Part shown: in pieces, positions 33,138 through 43,704 of the stretch
How positions within the stretch are numbered: the stretch's first letter is position 1
How the letters are laid out: each line of letters starts with the position of its first letter
Origin: Pelagophyceae sp. CCMP2097
Lineage: Eukaryota > Sar > Pelagophyceae
Length of the DNA: 64,000 bases
Assembly: GCA_026770575.1 (NCBI GenBank)
Contig: MU657171.1
Coordinates: 214,835 to 278,834 of the forward strand
Reading direction: 5' to 3'
Program-made: the position numbers and the translations under genes
The notes under the pieces: generated by a model
What the model saw: the letters and a program-made list of their open reading frames with translations, nothing else
Database searches by the model: none
What the model was told of the DNA's origin: nothing

Positions 33138-35670
33138 ATGTCCAGCATGAACGAGCTGATCGAGCCGATCCGGCCGGAGTCGCTGGCGGTGCTGCTGGCG
33201 GAGACGATGGCCGCCTTTGACGTGACCGTCCCGGCGACGGCGGCGCCGGTGCTCGAGTACGTTTCGCATCTGGCGTCGAACCAGTGCGTTGCGGAATCTT
33301 TCCACTTGTTCGAGTGGGAGAAGACTGTGCAGATCTACCTCACCGCCGTCATGCCCGACGACAAGGCCGCTGCCGTGACGAACAAGTTTATGATCGAAGC
33401 CGAGAAGCGCGTCCCCAAGCGCAACATCGTCTTGGACATCCCCGAGGGCGTCGGCGAGATCCTCTGCAACGTCGAGTTCAAGCTCGCCTACGGCGGCAAG
33501 ATCCTGCTCAACACGACGCACTTCCACGTCCGCCGCGGCCGCATCTACGGCCTCCTCGGCCACAACGGCTGCGGCAAGTCGACGCTCATGCGCGCCATCT
33601 CGTCGGGCGCCCTCTCGGGCTTCCCCGGCGCCGAGGAGCTGATGAAGCTCCGCGCCTGCTTCGTCGACCACGACATCGACGGTTCGGACGCCGCGACGCC
33701 GACGCTGGACTTTTGCCTCCAGGAGCCCATCCTGGCGCCGCTCGGCCGCGAGAAGATCCACCAGAAGCTCCTGGAGATGGAGTTCACTGAGGTGCGCCTT
33801 TTGGGGGCGCGGACCGTCGCCCCCTTTGGCCGTGCCCAATCTCTCCGCTTAGGACCTGATCATGAAGCCCATCTGCAACCTCAGCGGCGGCTGGAAGATG
33901 AAGCTCGCGCTGGCGCGCGCCGTGCTCCTCAACGCCGACCTGCTGCTCCTCGACGAGCCGACGAACCACCTCGACGTGCAGAAGCAGGCGTGGCTGGTCG
34001 ACTTCCTCACGGGCCCGACGTGCGAGCATGTGACGACGATTGTCGTCTCGCACGACTCCAAGTTCTTGAACAAGGTGCTCACCGACGTCATCCACTACGA
34101 GAACATGCGCCTCAAGCGCTACACGGGCAACCTCGACGCCTTTGTGGAGAAGTGCCCCATGGCTAAGGCCTACTTCTCCATCCACGACACGCAGATGAAC
34201 TTCACCTTCCCCGTGCCGGGCCCGCTCGAGGGCGTCAAGTCCAAGACCAAGGCCATCATCCAGGCCAAGAACCTCTCGTTCACGTACCCGGGCTGCGACA
34301 AGCCCACGCTCGTCGACGTCTCCGTGCAGTGCTCGCAGGCCTCGCGTATCGCCTGCATCGGCCCTAATGGCGCCGGCAAGTCGACGCTGATCAAGTGCCT
34401 CGTCGGCGAGACGAAGCCCGACCCGGGCTGCCCCGAGGTCTACCGCCACCAGAACTGCCGCATTGCCTACGTGGCGCAGCACGCCTTCCACCACATTGAG
34501 CAGCACCTGGAGATGTCGCCCATCGACTACATCCAGTGGCGCTTCTCGGGCGGCCTGGACAAGGAGCAGCAGGCCATGGAGGCCTCGCAGATGACGGACG
34601 AGGAGAAGGCCAAGCTGAAGCAGCAGTTCATCATCTACTTGAAGGAGCTCGCCCCGGAGCTCGACGAGGCCGGCAACGCCACGGGCGAGCGCCAGATTAT
34701 CTTCGACAAGATGGAGCCCTTGAAGGCGGGCCAGAAGCCGCCCGGGCGCGACGTCGCGATGGGCGGCGTCCGTCAGATCAAGCTCCTCGTCGGCCGCCGG
34801 TCGCGCCACGGCGACTACGAGTACGAGGTCAAGTGGGCCTTCCAGGACGGCACGTCCATGGACGACAAGGAGAACCTGTACGTTCCCAAGATCGTTTTGG
34901 AGATGAACGGCTTCTTCAAGCTCATGAAAGCCGTCGACGACAAGATCGCCGCCGAGGCGGGCAACGTCAAGCCGCTGACGACGTCGTGTATCCAGGCGCA
35001 TTTGGACAACTTTGGCCTGGAGGAGGAGTTTGGCACGTACGGCAAGATGAAGAACCTCTCGGGCGGCCAAAAGGTCAAGTGCGTCATCGGCGCCTCGATG
35101 TGGTTCTGCCCGCATCTCGTCATCCTCGACGAGCCGACCAACTACCTCGACCGTGACTCGCTCGGCGCGCTTTCGGCGGCCATTAAGGACTTTGAGGGCG
35201 GCGTGCTCATGATCTCGCACAACGCCGAGTTCTTCTGCGACATCGCGCCGGAGGTCTGGGAGGTGCCCGGCGACCAGAAGGTGCACATCAGCGGCGCGGA
35301 GTGGATGGAGGCCGTGCGCCTCAAGGAGCTGGCGGACGCGCGCGCCAAGAAGAAGCTCGCGCCGTCCCAGGAGGAGGACAAGTTCGACGCCCTGGGCAAC
35401 AAGATCGAGTTCGTCCAGGCGTCGGCCGACGTCGACCGCGACCTCATCAAGCGCCTCACGAAGAAGCTCAAGGAGCTCAAGGAGCGCCTCAAGAAGGGCG
35501 ACGCCTCGTGCGAGGACGAGCTCTTCGAAGTCGAGGACAAGCTCGAGCAGGCCGAGAAGATGGCCAAGCGCGAGAAGGAGGCCGCCAAGGCTGAAAAGGA
35601 GGCGCTCAAGGTCCAGGCCAAGGTCGCGGCCAAGAAGGAGGACAAGAAGGCCACCAAGACCAAGAAGTAG
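33138..35670 (+). CDS. eEF3-like ABCF translation factor
   Basis: Exons 33138-33791 and 33853-35670 give 823 residues. Residues 1-95 are helical (four-helix-bundle position). ABC1 has Walker A GLLGHNGCGKSTLMRAI, signature NLSGGWKMKLALARA (restored across the intron) and Walker B ADLLLLDEPTNHLDV. ABC2 has Walker A CIGPNGAGKSTLIKCL, signature NLSGGQKVKCVIGASMW and HLVILDEPTNYLDRDSLGAL. Within ABC2 a chromodomain-like insert (VRQIKLLVGRRSRHGDYEYE, VKWAFQDG) marks this as eEF3/New1 type rather than other ABCF proteins. The tail is lysine-rich. eEF3 releases E-site tRNA and aids recycling. The N-terminal HEAT domain of fungal eEF3 (about 320 residues) is absent. Confidence 0.92.
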
Positions 35671-36480
35671 GGCGCCTTTCAAGGTACTAACGCACCCGTC
35701 TCTTGAAGAGGGCAGCAGGCCACACCACTGCGATTGAAAGCCTTTGGGCGCCTCTGTGAATCATCGCCTTCCACCAGCCACGTGACTGGAGCCGGACCGG
35801 TCCGCCGGTATCCGGATCCGGAAACTTCTGCACAGCGCGCTTAGAGCGCTGGCCAGCGCTGGCGGCCTAGCGGCCTCGTGATCGGAGCCCCGCCAGGGCG
35901 TCGTCGCGGAGCACGTCGTCGCGCACGAGATTGGGCACGCCGTCGGCGAGGCTCTCCGACAGGAGGCAGCTCGAGTGTCTCGAGGCCAGCGGGTTTCTCC
36001 TCTTCCCGGGGAAGGGGCCCCGGGAAGAAGGGGCCCCGGGAAGAAGGGGCCCCGGGATGAAGGGGCCCCGGGAAGGAGGGGCCCCGGGAAGGGGCCCCTT
36101 GTCGGGTCGATCCTGCCGACTTTTCAGCGTCTCGCTCTGCCGCGGCGGCTTCACGTCGATGCGGCTCGGCGCGTGGCCGCTGCTGCTGCCGGGCTCCGCC
36201 GCGGGCGCCGCGTGGTACGCACGGCTGACGTCGACGCTCGACGGCGAGCGCATTGTTAGCGGCGGCGTGCACGTCATCGAGCAGCCGCCGGAGGTGGTTC
36301 CGCCGGCTGGGCGACGCGGCGGGCTCGTCGGACAGAGCGACGCAACCGAGCCTACCAGACTGAGCCGGCCGCCGGCCGCGGCCCCGCGGAGGCTCGAGAT
36401 AATGTGGAGTCCGGCAGTGTAAACGTGACACGTGGGATGGACGGCTTAGCGCTTTGAAGGTTCTCGGAACGCCGTGGGCC
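35671..36480. other. Intergenic stretch with GGGGCCCC tandem repeat
   Basis: No gene is supported. The minus-strand segment near 35960-35880 (ESLADGVPNLVRDDVLRDDA) and a plus-strand frame from 36161 (MRLGAWPLLLPGSAAGAAWY) look locally protein-like, but neither can be extended into a gene. Confidence 0.4.
36008..36100. repeat. Tandem repeat, about 18-bp unit
   Basis: Five full units built around GAAGGGGCCCCGGGAA (variant units GATGAA, GAAGGA), plus a final GGGGCCCC, each centred on the self-complementary GGGGCCCC. Period is 18 bp (16 in the last unit). It lies between the eEF3-like and sulfotransferase-like genes and is not in a coding exon. Confidence 0.85.
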
Positions 36481-37713
36481 TCAAGGCCTCGCCGGCGACT
36501 TTTTAGACGAGCGCGTCTTTTTGTGTTTGCAGTCCGCGTCGCTCCAGGGCGCGGTGGCCTGCTTGGCCCGGGACCGGTTGAGGAATTCCGTGCTCCCGAG
36601 CGTGTCGACGGCGGCGACCTCGGCGCAGCCGGCGGCGTCGACGGGCGCGGCGGCCTTGGCGGGCGCGGCGCAGAGCGTAAGATAGGCCTTGCGGGCCTCT
36701 TCGGGGTTGGAGACCGAGGCGAAGATGGGCTTGTCGCTGTGGAGGATGATCTGATCCGACTGCGCGAAGCGGTAGGGCGGCTCCGTGCGCGGCACGCCGA
36801 GGAAGTCCAGCATGTGCGCCCATGTCGCGTCGTGCAGCGGCGTCCCCTCCACAAGGTCCTCGTAGTAGACCGTCGTGTGCTCGAGCTTGCCGTAGAAGCC
36901 TTGGACGGTGCGGCGGTCGCCAAGGATCTTCCGAAAGGCCTCTGCCAGCTCGCAGGGCGAGCCCGGCAGCGCGACCTTGACGTCGACGTATGCGGCCATC
37001 TGCGCCGTCGAGATGTTATCCTTGTTTTGGACGTGCCAGTGGGCAGGGACGTTGTTGCCGGGGATCTTGTTCACGCGCTGCGAGATGACTTGGCGCAGAA
37101 TGTTGCGCCGCCAGAGGAAGATGATCTTCGTCTTGCCCGCGGCGAGGTACTCGAGCATGGGCGCGTGCACCTCCCGGTGGCCTAGAGGGCGCCTCTCGGG
37201 TGCGGCGGTCGCGCGCGCGCTCTGACACGGCGGCGGGCCCTGGTTCGTCATCCACTTGAAGCCGACGTGCTTCGTGTGGAGGCAGCACTTGGCGTCGTAG
37301 TTGGCTTGGATGTGCGCTTTGCGGACGGAGTCCAGGTAGTTTGGCGCGACCTATAGTGTCGGGTGCGCGCGACGCCTCCGTCGCTCTGCGTGTTTTATTG
37401 GGCTTACGTGCGCCTTCTTCAGGGCCTCGAGGGGCTGGTGCAACTCTGCCGCGCGCGCGAGGTCCTCCACGTCCATCCAGCTGCCCATGAAGAGCTCCCC
37501 ACCGACGAGCGTCTCCGGGTGCGTGCTGAGCTTGTCCACGACGTAGCGCGAGCCGCTGCGCTGCTGCGAGATGATCACAAAGGTGCCGCAGGCCGTCTGC
37601 GGGCGGCGCGTGCGGGACGACAGGCGCTCGCAGTGATTCGTCGAGTTGCCCGCCGCGGCGCGGCGCGCCGGCCCCGCCGCAAGCAGGCCGACGACGACCC
37701 ACCGCCGCAGCAT
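36481..37713 (-). CDS. Sulfotransferase-like protein, type II membrane or secreted
   Basis: Exon 1 runs from ATG 37713 (leader MLRRWVVVGLLAAGPARRAA) to about 37413 and includes FVIISQQRSGSRYVVDKLST. QRSGSR is the 5'-phosphosulfate loop type of PAPS-binding sulfotransferases of the NodH/Stf0-like group. Exon 2 begins about 37350 (VAPNYLDSVRKAHIQANYDA, then KCCLHTKHVGFKWMTNQG). It continues to TGA at 36481 with KTKIIFLWRRNILRQVISQR (3'-phosphate-binding strand, Arg and Ser) and TTVYYEDLVEGTPLHDATWA. A further short intron near 37240-37185 is possible, because the sequence there is Arg/Pro-rich and out of character. It probably sulfates glycans in the Golgi. Confidence 0.75.
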
Positions 37714-38121
37714 CCCGCCTCGAATTTTTCCCGGGGCCAGTGGCGCCGGAACTGCCGCGTCGAGCCGACGCCGCCCTCGGAGCCGCGCCGTTGCCGCCGG
37801 CCCCGCGCACGACGTGGAGGCTTGCGCGAAGATCTATCTATCACAGATTTTGGCGTCCGTTGAAGGGACAGTTTCTAAAAAAAGGCTGCCGACCGCTCGT
37901 GACCAAGGTGCTGGGGACCTTGATTGCGGCCTCGGGCACCGCAAGCTGGCAGCCCGCCCATCCTATTTGGAGCTCAGGGTTCTCGGGACTCTCTTAGAAG
38001 GGCCCCTGGGGTTACTGGGGGGCTTTCAACGTGAGGAATTCCTACGTTGCACAATTTAGAAATTCAAAATTCAAAAAGTCACGATGAGCGTCTCCGAGAC
38101 TTCGAGGCGTGCGAGGCGAGA
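37714..38121. other. Intergenic stretch between divergent genes
   Basis: No gene seen. The 3' part (about 38030-38090) is AT-rich relative to its surroundings (AATTTAGAAATTCAAAATTC), plausibly the promoter of the SNF2 gene. Confidence 0.4.
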
Positions 38122-41100
38122 ATGGAGGATGTGGAGTGGTCCGCGCCGCAGCCGTCGAAGCGCGCCAGCGATGTCATCGACCTCGCCGACGACGGCGGCG
38201 AGGGCGCGCCCGAGGCGCCGAAGCGGCGGCGCGCGACCAAGGTCGTCGCGCGGGCGCCGGCGACGCCGCTGCCGCTCGGCCTGCCGCCCGTCGTCCGGGC
38301 CGGGGGACAACCCCTGGTGCCGGGGCGGTGCGCGCTCCTCGAGGCCCTCGACGAGGGCGTGCTCACGGCGACGGACGACGAGTCGCTCGTCTGGCCCGAG
38401 GGGACGCCCATCCCCTGCGCCCACGCGCAGGGCGGCATCTACCACGAGAAGCAGGGCAAGCTCAAGGCGCGCCGCGTCGTCAGCGTCGTTTCGCGCCTCG
38501 TCGGCCACCGGACCCTGACGCTGCGCGTCGACGACGCGGCGGCGCTCGCGCACGCGCTGAGCGGCGCCGAGAAGTGGCAGCGGCCCGTCGAGTGAGTTGT
38601 TGCGCCGACACTCCTGCGCGGAGACCCCCGAGGACGACGAGGTGCTTTAGGTACCGACTCATGGACGGCGCGGTCGCGCTCGACGGCCTGCTGCGCTCCG
38701 GCGCCATCGCGGCGTCGGAGGAGGACGCGGCGTTCGTCGAGGCGCTCGGGGGCCTCAACGACCGCGACAACGACTTTAAGGAGCGGTGCGTCCACGCCGT
38801 CGCCTTCTTCGCCGCGGCGCCCGCGGCAAAGAACGCGAAGAACGCGGACCCGCACCTCGTGCCGTCCGTCGAGGCGCACGTCTTCGTCTGGGCACGGCGC
38901 GTGCTCTTCGGTCTCTCCGCGCACCCGGCGGTGCAGGCGCTCCTCGACGGCGTCGTCGCCGCGGGCCGCGTCTGCGCGCGCCGCGCGCCGCTGGCGACGG
39001 ACCGCTCCTTCTCGAGGAGCGCCGCGCCGAATTCGGCGTTTACGATCAAGGCGCTGCTCCGCACGGCCGAGTCGCCGGGCCTTTCCGTGCCGCCGGGCTT
39101 TTCAAACGCCTACGGCGGTTTGCTGAGCGGCGTCGAGCTGCGGCCGTACCAGCTGCAGAATTTGGTCTGGGCGATGCACCAAGAGGACCGAGCAGAGGCC
39201 GAGGGCACGTCCGTCGCAGGGCTCAACGGTTATTATTGGGAGAAGCGCGAGTTCGCCGGCGGCGCCGGCGATTCGTTTTACTACTTCCCGCACGGAGGCC
39301 ACGTCCTGCTGGAGAAGCCGCCCGTCGTCTCCGGGGGCCTCCTCGCCGACGAGATGGGCTACGGCAAGACGGTATCCATGCTCGCCCTCGTCGCCGCCGA
39401 CGCCGCGGCGCACCCGCGGCTGCCTGGAGAGGCGGGCACGCTGATCGTTGTGCCGCGGTCGCTTTTTGGCCAGTGGGCCAAGGAGTGCGCGGACAAGGCG
39501 CCTCAGTTCAAGGTGCTGCAACTCGAGGCCGCCGGCGGCTTGGCGATCTACAGCGCGGCGGACCTCTGCGTGTACGACGTTGTGCTCCTGCGGCACGACC
39601 AGCTGGCCCGCGCCCGCCTCGGCGCGGACTGGCGCCGCGTCTGCGTCGACGAGTGCCAGTTCGCCGCAAACGACACTGCTCAGCTCGCGTCGAGCTTGGC
39701 CAAGGTTCGAGCGAAGCACGTCTGGATGCTCTCGGGCACGCCCATCACGACCAAAATCGAAGACTTCCAGGGCGAGCTCTCCCTCCTCCGCATCTGGCCT
39801 TTTACGCTGGGCGCCGGCGCCGACGCCGGCTGGCAATCGCACTTTTGGGACAGCGAGCTCAAGGAACCGTGGCAGCGCAAAGACGCGCGGTGCCTGCCCG
39901 CCTTTGCCTCTTTAGTCCGCGGCACGATGATGCGCCACTCGCGCGAGCAGGTCTCCGTCGCCGATAATGAGCCGCTCGTGCCGCTGCCGGCGCTCCACGT
40001 CCAGTGGGTCGGCGTCGACCAAAGGCCCGCCTCGGCCGAGCGCCACGTCAACCTGCGAATCGAGCTCCTGTCCACCGCGTCCGGCGCGCCCGGCCACCGC
40101 TTTCTCCCCTGCCTGCAGCGCGCCGCGTCGTTCGCCGGCGCCACCGCCGTCCTTGAGGCCGCGCACAAGAATACAGCGCGCGGCCGCACGACGGGCATGC
40201 GCACGACGCGCGGCGCCGCGCTCGCCGCCGCCGCCACGGCGGCGCCGCGGCTCGACATCGCTCGACGCCTGAGCGTCGCGGCCGCCATCGCCGACGTCGA
40301 GGCCACGCCGGCGCTCAACGCGCAGCGCGCGCTCGTCGAGCTCCGCCGCGTGGAGGCGTGCGCGGGTGGGCTCGACGCCTGCTCCGTCTGCCTGGCGGCC
40401 AAGCGCACGCCCGTCTACCTGCCCTGCCGCCACTCTGCATGCTTGGACTGCGTCCGCCACCTCGCGCACACGCAGAAGAAGGCAAACCAACCGGCCACCG
40501 CGCTGCCGGGCGCGTTCGCCTGCCCAGAGTGCCAGGCTGCGACGTGCACGGCCGAGTGCTTCCTCCTCGAAGTCCCCGAAAACGAAGACGAAATCGCCGC
40601 CGCCACGGCCGCGTCCGCCGCCGCGGCCGCGGCCGCGGCCGCGCCCGCCGACGACGACGTCGACATGGCGCAGGGGCCGCCCGTGGGCACGTCCGAGCTG
40701 CGCCTCGCGAGCGGCGCGGCGCTGAAGGTCGCGCACACCGAGGCGGACCTGGACCGCGACTGGCTCGCGTTCGTCAAGGGACCGCAGACGGCGCTGGAGA
40801 CTTGCCACGCTGCCGCACGGAGCGAGGGCGCCTCCGGTTCGGCCAAGCTCTCCGCCGTGCTGCGGCTTCTGGCGGCGCACAAGGCGGCGGACATCACGAC
40901 GCAGACGGTAATCGTCTCGCAGTACGCCGACGTGCTAGACGAGCTGGCCGATTCGCTGGACATAGTGCGCTACGTCTTGGACGTCGACATGTCCGGTCGC
41001 GACGGCGTGACTCTGCCCGTCGGCGCCCGGGTCCGCTGCGCCGAGGGCGCCGCCACGATCGTCGCCTGCGACACGAAGAGGAGCTGCAACGCCTGCCTTC

Positions 41101-42194
41101 GCTTCTGGGACGTGATGCCCTTCCCGGAGCACTGCCCCGACTGCGGCTACCTCTGCAAGGAAGAGACCTGCGGCCACCGCCACGCGCTCCCGGGCCCGCC
41201 GCCCGACGAAGACGACAAGCGGCGGTGCACGGCCTGCACCTCGAGGAGGGTGCTCAAGGAGCACAAGCTGCGCAACGCCACCGCTCACGACTTTGCCGGC
41301 GAGGAGGTCCCGCCGCTCTACCTCTACACGGTGCGTCTTGGCTGCGGCCGCGAGGTGCAAAACGTCGACCGCGGCGAACTCGAGGCCGTGCGCGTCCGCA
41401 CGCGCGTCCCCGGCAAGCTCTTGCGCGGCCCGGATTCGGAGAGTTGCCTCACGCGCGGCGGCCACGACAACCGCTTCGCCGTCGGCGACGACGTCGCCGC
41501 GCAGCGGCCCGGGCAGGGTTCGGCCGGGGCGCTCGAGGTCTCGGAGCGCGTCGACGTCGTCGACGGGCCGTCCCGTGGCAAGTCGGGCACCGTCGTCGGC
41601 GTGGGCGCGGCCGAGAGCGGCGAAACCGCCTATTCCGTCGAGCTCCGGAGCGCGGCGGGCGCGGCGTCGTTTTGGACGTCGACGGAGACGTTTGCGCGCG
41701 CGCAGCTCGACGCCAAGGGCGACACGACTTGGCGCCGCGGCCGCGTCGTATCCGTCGAGGGCGGCGGCGCCACCGACGCCTTTTCGCAGACGCTCGGGTG
41801 CATCCGCCTCGATTCGCACGCGCTGGACCGGCGGTCCGACTGCCTCGACGTCTTCCGGTCCGACCCGTACACGTCGGTTCTCCTCATGACGCTGCATACG
41901 GCGGGTGTCGGGCTGAACATTACAAACGCCAACGCCGTTTTTCTCCTCGAACCCTTCCGCTACGGGGCGCACGAGGCCCAGGCCGTGATGCGCGTCCACC
42001 GCATCGGCCAGACGCGGCCCGTCAACGTCTTCAAGTTCTTTTCGCGCGGCACCATCGACGAGAGGCTGCTCCGGCTCCGCCACAAGCGCAGCGACCTCGA
42101 CGCTGCGACGGCCGACGGCGACGCCGGAGACCCAGACGCAGACGTCGAACTCTCAGAAGGAGACCTCGACGTCGTCCTCGGCCGCAAGGCCTGA
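38122..42194 (+). CDS. SNF2-family helicase with RING finger, SHPRH/Rad5-like
   Basis: Exons 38122-38591 and 38651-42194 give 1337 residues. The SNF2 N-lobe has LRPYQLQNLVWAMHQED, Walker A GGLLADEMGYGKTVSMLALV, motif Ib VVPRSLFGQWAKE, the DExx box CVDECQ and LSGTPITTKIEDFQGELSLL. A RING finger (CSVCLAAKRTPVYLPCRHSA ... CPEC) lies between the lobes, as in Rad5, Rad16 and SHPRH. The C-lobe starts VIVSQYADVLDELADSLDI (motif IV) and ends MTLHTAGVGLNITNANAVFL and QAVMRVHRIGQTRPVNVFKF (motifs V and VI). Motifs IV and V are separated by about 300 residues with cysteine pairs and KOW/Tudor-like segments, where SNF2 proteins normally have fewer than 80. Predicted role: DNA damage-tolerance ubiquitin ligase or remodeller. 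Confidence 0.92.
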
Positions 42195-42208
42195 GCGCCC
42201 GACCGCCC

Positions 42209-42405
42209 ACGATCGCCCCATACCAAGTAAGAGATTTTCAATGATTGCTCCCGACTCCGCCTCGGGAGACGCCCCGGACCGCCGACGATGGCCTCATACC
42301 AAGTACGAGTTTCATTATCCCGCGGCCGCCTCTGGAGACGCCCAAGTCTAGACCCAATCCATCCACGCCCCATCCCAAGTACGAGTTTTCTTATCCCGCG
42401 TCCGC
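42209..42405 (+). repeat. Three imperfect tandem copies, about 70-80 bp
   Basis: Immediately 3' of the helicase stop. Copies begin near 42214, 42284 and 42357 and share CATACCAAGTACGAGTTT (or CATCCCAAGTACGAGTTT), TTATCCCGCG(G/T)CCGC and, in the first two, (T/C)GGAGACGCCC. Conservation is about 75-80 percent by eye. No coding frame is kept. Confidence 0.75.
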
Positions 42406-42435
42406 TTTGCAGCGCGCGCCTTTGGCGCCGGACTG

Positions 42436-43398
42436 CTACGGCGCGGCGGCTTCTGGGGCGAGTGTGCCGTGGAGGATGAGCGCGGCGAAGAAGACGAAGG
42501 ACGGCGGCAGGTCTCGGCGCCAGGCGGTGCGGAGCACCTGGTGCCTGCGGAGCCAGAGCGCGAGGGCGTCTCCGTCGGCGTCGATGCCTCGCGCGAGGGC
42601 GGCGTCGGCGGCCTCGCCGTCGGTGAAGTCGAGGGCGCCGGGCGAGCGGCCGAGGTGGTCGTCGTCGTCCTGGACGGCATCGGCGGCGTCGGCGACGAGG
42701 CGCCGCAGCACGCACGCCGGCGCGCCGCAGTGCAGCGCGCGGGGCAGCCGCGGCCGCGCGATGACGGCGAGGCAGACGAGGTCACGCCTCCGCAAGCGGT
42801 CCAGCGCGAGGCGGCCGCCGGCGTCAAAGGGCCGCAGCAGCTGCATCTCCGCGGCGCCTCCGGGCCGCATCAGGCCGCAGGCACGCTCGAGCGCGGCGCG
42901 GTCCTCGGGCGCGAGGCCGCTTAAAAGCTCGGCGGCGGCGTCGCGCTGAGCCTTTGCGTCGAGGGCGTGGAAGGCGGCGGCTTGGTCGGCCGAGTGGAAG
43001 TGCGGCGTGAGCATCAAGCGCGGCGTGCGGTACGCCACCGCGATCAAGACGAGGCCCAGCGGCGGCGGCAGCGGGTTCACCAGGAGGGGCAGCACGTGCA
43101 CGAGGTCCCACCAGACGCGCGCGAGCACCAGCGCCTCGCGCCGCTTCAGCCCGCGCCACTCCAAGCGCGAGAGTCGGCGGTGGCCCCAGGCGAAGCGCAC
43201 CTCCTTGATGAGTTGGGCGGCGCCGTCCTTGAACTGCGCGAGCTGCGCGCGGCTCGAATTCCACCGCGCGCCGCAGGTGGAGGACCAGATCGCGCGCAGC
43301 GACAGGCACCTCCGCCGCGGCGCCGCGGCGCCGTCGCCATCGCCAGCCTCGAGCGCCTTTGGCTTGCGGGAGCGGCTACCGAGCACCATGTGCAGCAT
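42436..43398 (-). CDS. LETM1-like protein
   Basis: One exon, 320 residues, from ATG 43398. Residues 50-140 match the LETM1 pattern: FKDGAAQLIKEVRFAWGHRR, then LSRLEWRGLKRREALVLARV, then a proline-bearing membrane segment DLVHVLPLLVNPLPPPLGLV and YRTPRLMLTPHF. The C-terminal part is helical and Ala/Leu/Arg-rich with Asp-rich interruptions, as in the ribosome-binding-like domain of LETM1 proteins. LETM1 proteins sit in the mitochondrial inner membrane and affect K+/H+ or Ca2+/H+ exchange. No clear presequence is visible from this start, so an upstream exon may be missing. Confidence 0.75.
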   Translation of the reverse strand: MLHMVLGSRSRKPKALEAGDGDGAAAPRRRCLSLRAIWSSTCGARWNSSRAQLAQFKDGAAQLIKEVRFAWGHRRLSRLEWRGLKRREALVLARVWWDLVHVLPLLVNPLPPPLGLVLIAVAYRTPRLMLTPHFHSADQAAAFHALDAKAQRDAAAELLSGLAPEDRAALERACGLMRPGGAAEMQLLRPFDAGGRLALDRLRRRDLVCLAVIARPRLPRALHCGAPACVLRRLVADAADAVQDDDDHLGRSPGALDFTDGEAADAALARGIDADGDALALWLRRHQVLRTAWRRDLPPSFVFFAALILHGTLAPEAAAP

Positions 43399-43704
43399 CC
43401 GCAGGGGCGGAGGAGGCGCCACCCCGGGTGTCGGCGCCGCCGCCGTCGCGACGTCGCGAAAGCCGCGCGAGGCCCCTCGCCAAACGGTTTGGCTTTCCAA
43501 ATTCTGGGGACCTCAGTTTGGACCCGGGTCCGGGTCCGGCGCCTTCCGAGCTGCTGCGATGCATAGATCGCACTATTCAGAACCCGCCCTTTGCGGTTTT
43601 CGCCACGGTCGAGAGTCCGAGGGCCCGTCATTCGGTTCGAATTCGGGCGTTGGGCGCGCCCCGTGGGCCTGGGACGACCAATCAGCGAAGCGAATCGTAA
43701 ATTG
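43399..43704. other. Intergenic stretch
   Basis: No gene seen. It holds the 5' side of the LETM1-like gene and the 3' side of the pseudouridine synthase gene. Confidence 0.4.

Noticed and set aside
33784..35682. 632-codon antisense frame opposite the eEF3-like gene
   Set aside because: Leu/Val/Arg-only mirror of a strongly conserved ABC protein.
35841..36923. 360-codon minus-strand frame spanning the GGGGCCCC array
   Set aside because: Overlaps the sulfotransferase exon in another frame and reads through the tandem repeat; composition is not protein-like.
43630..43660. GGTTCGAATTC, resembling a tRNA T-arm
   Set aside because: No matching acceptor stem, D-arm or anticodon arm can be folded around it.
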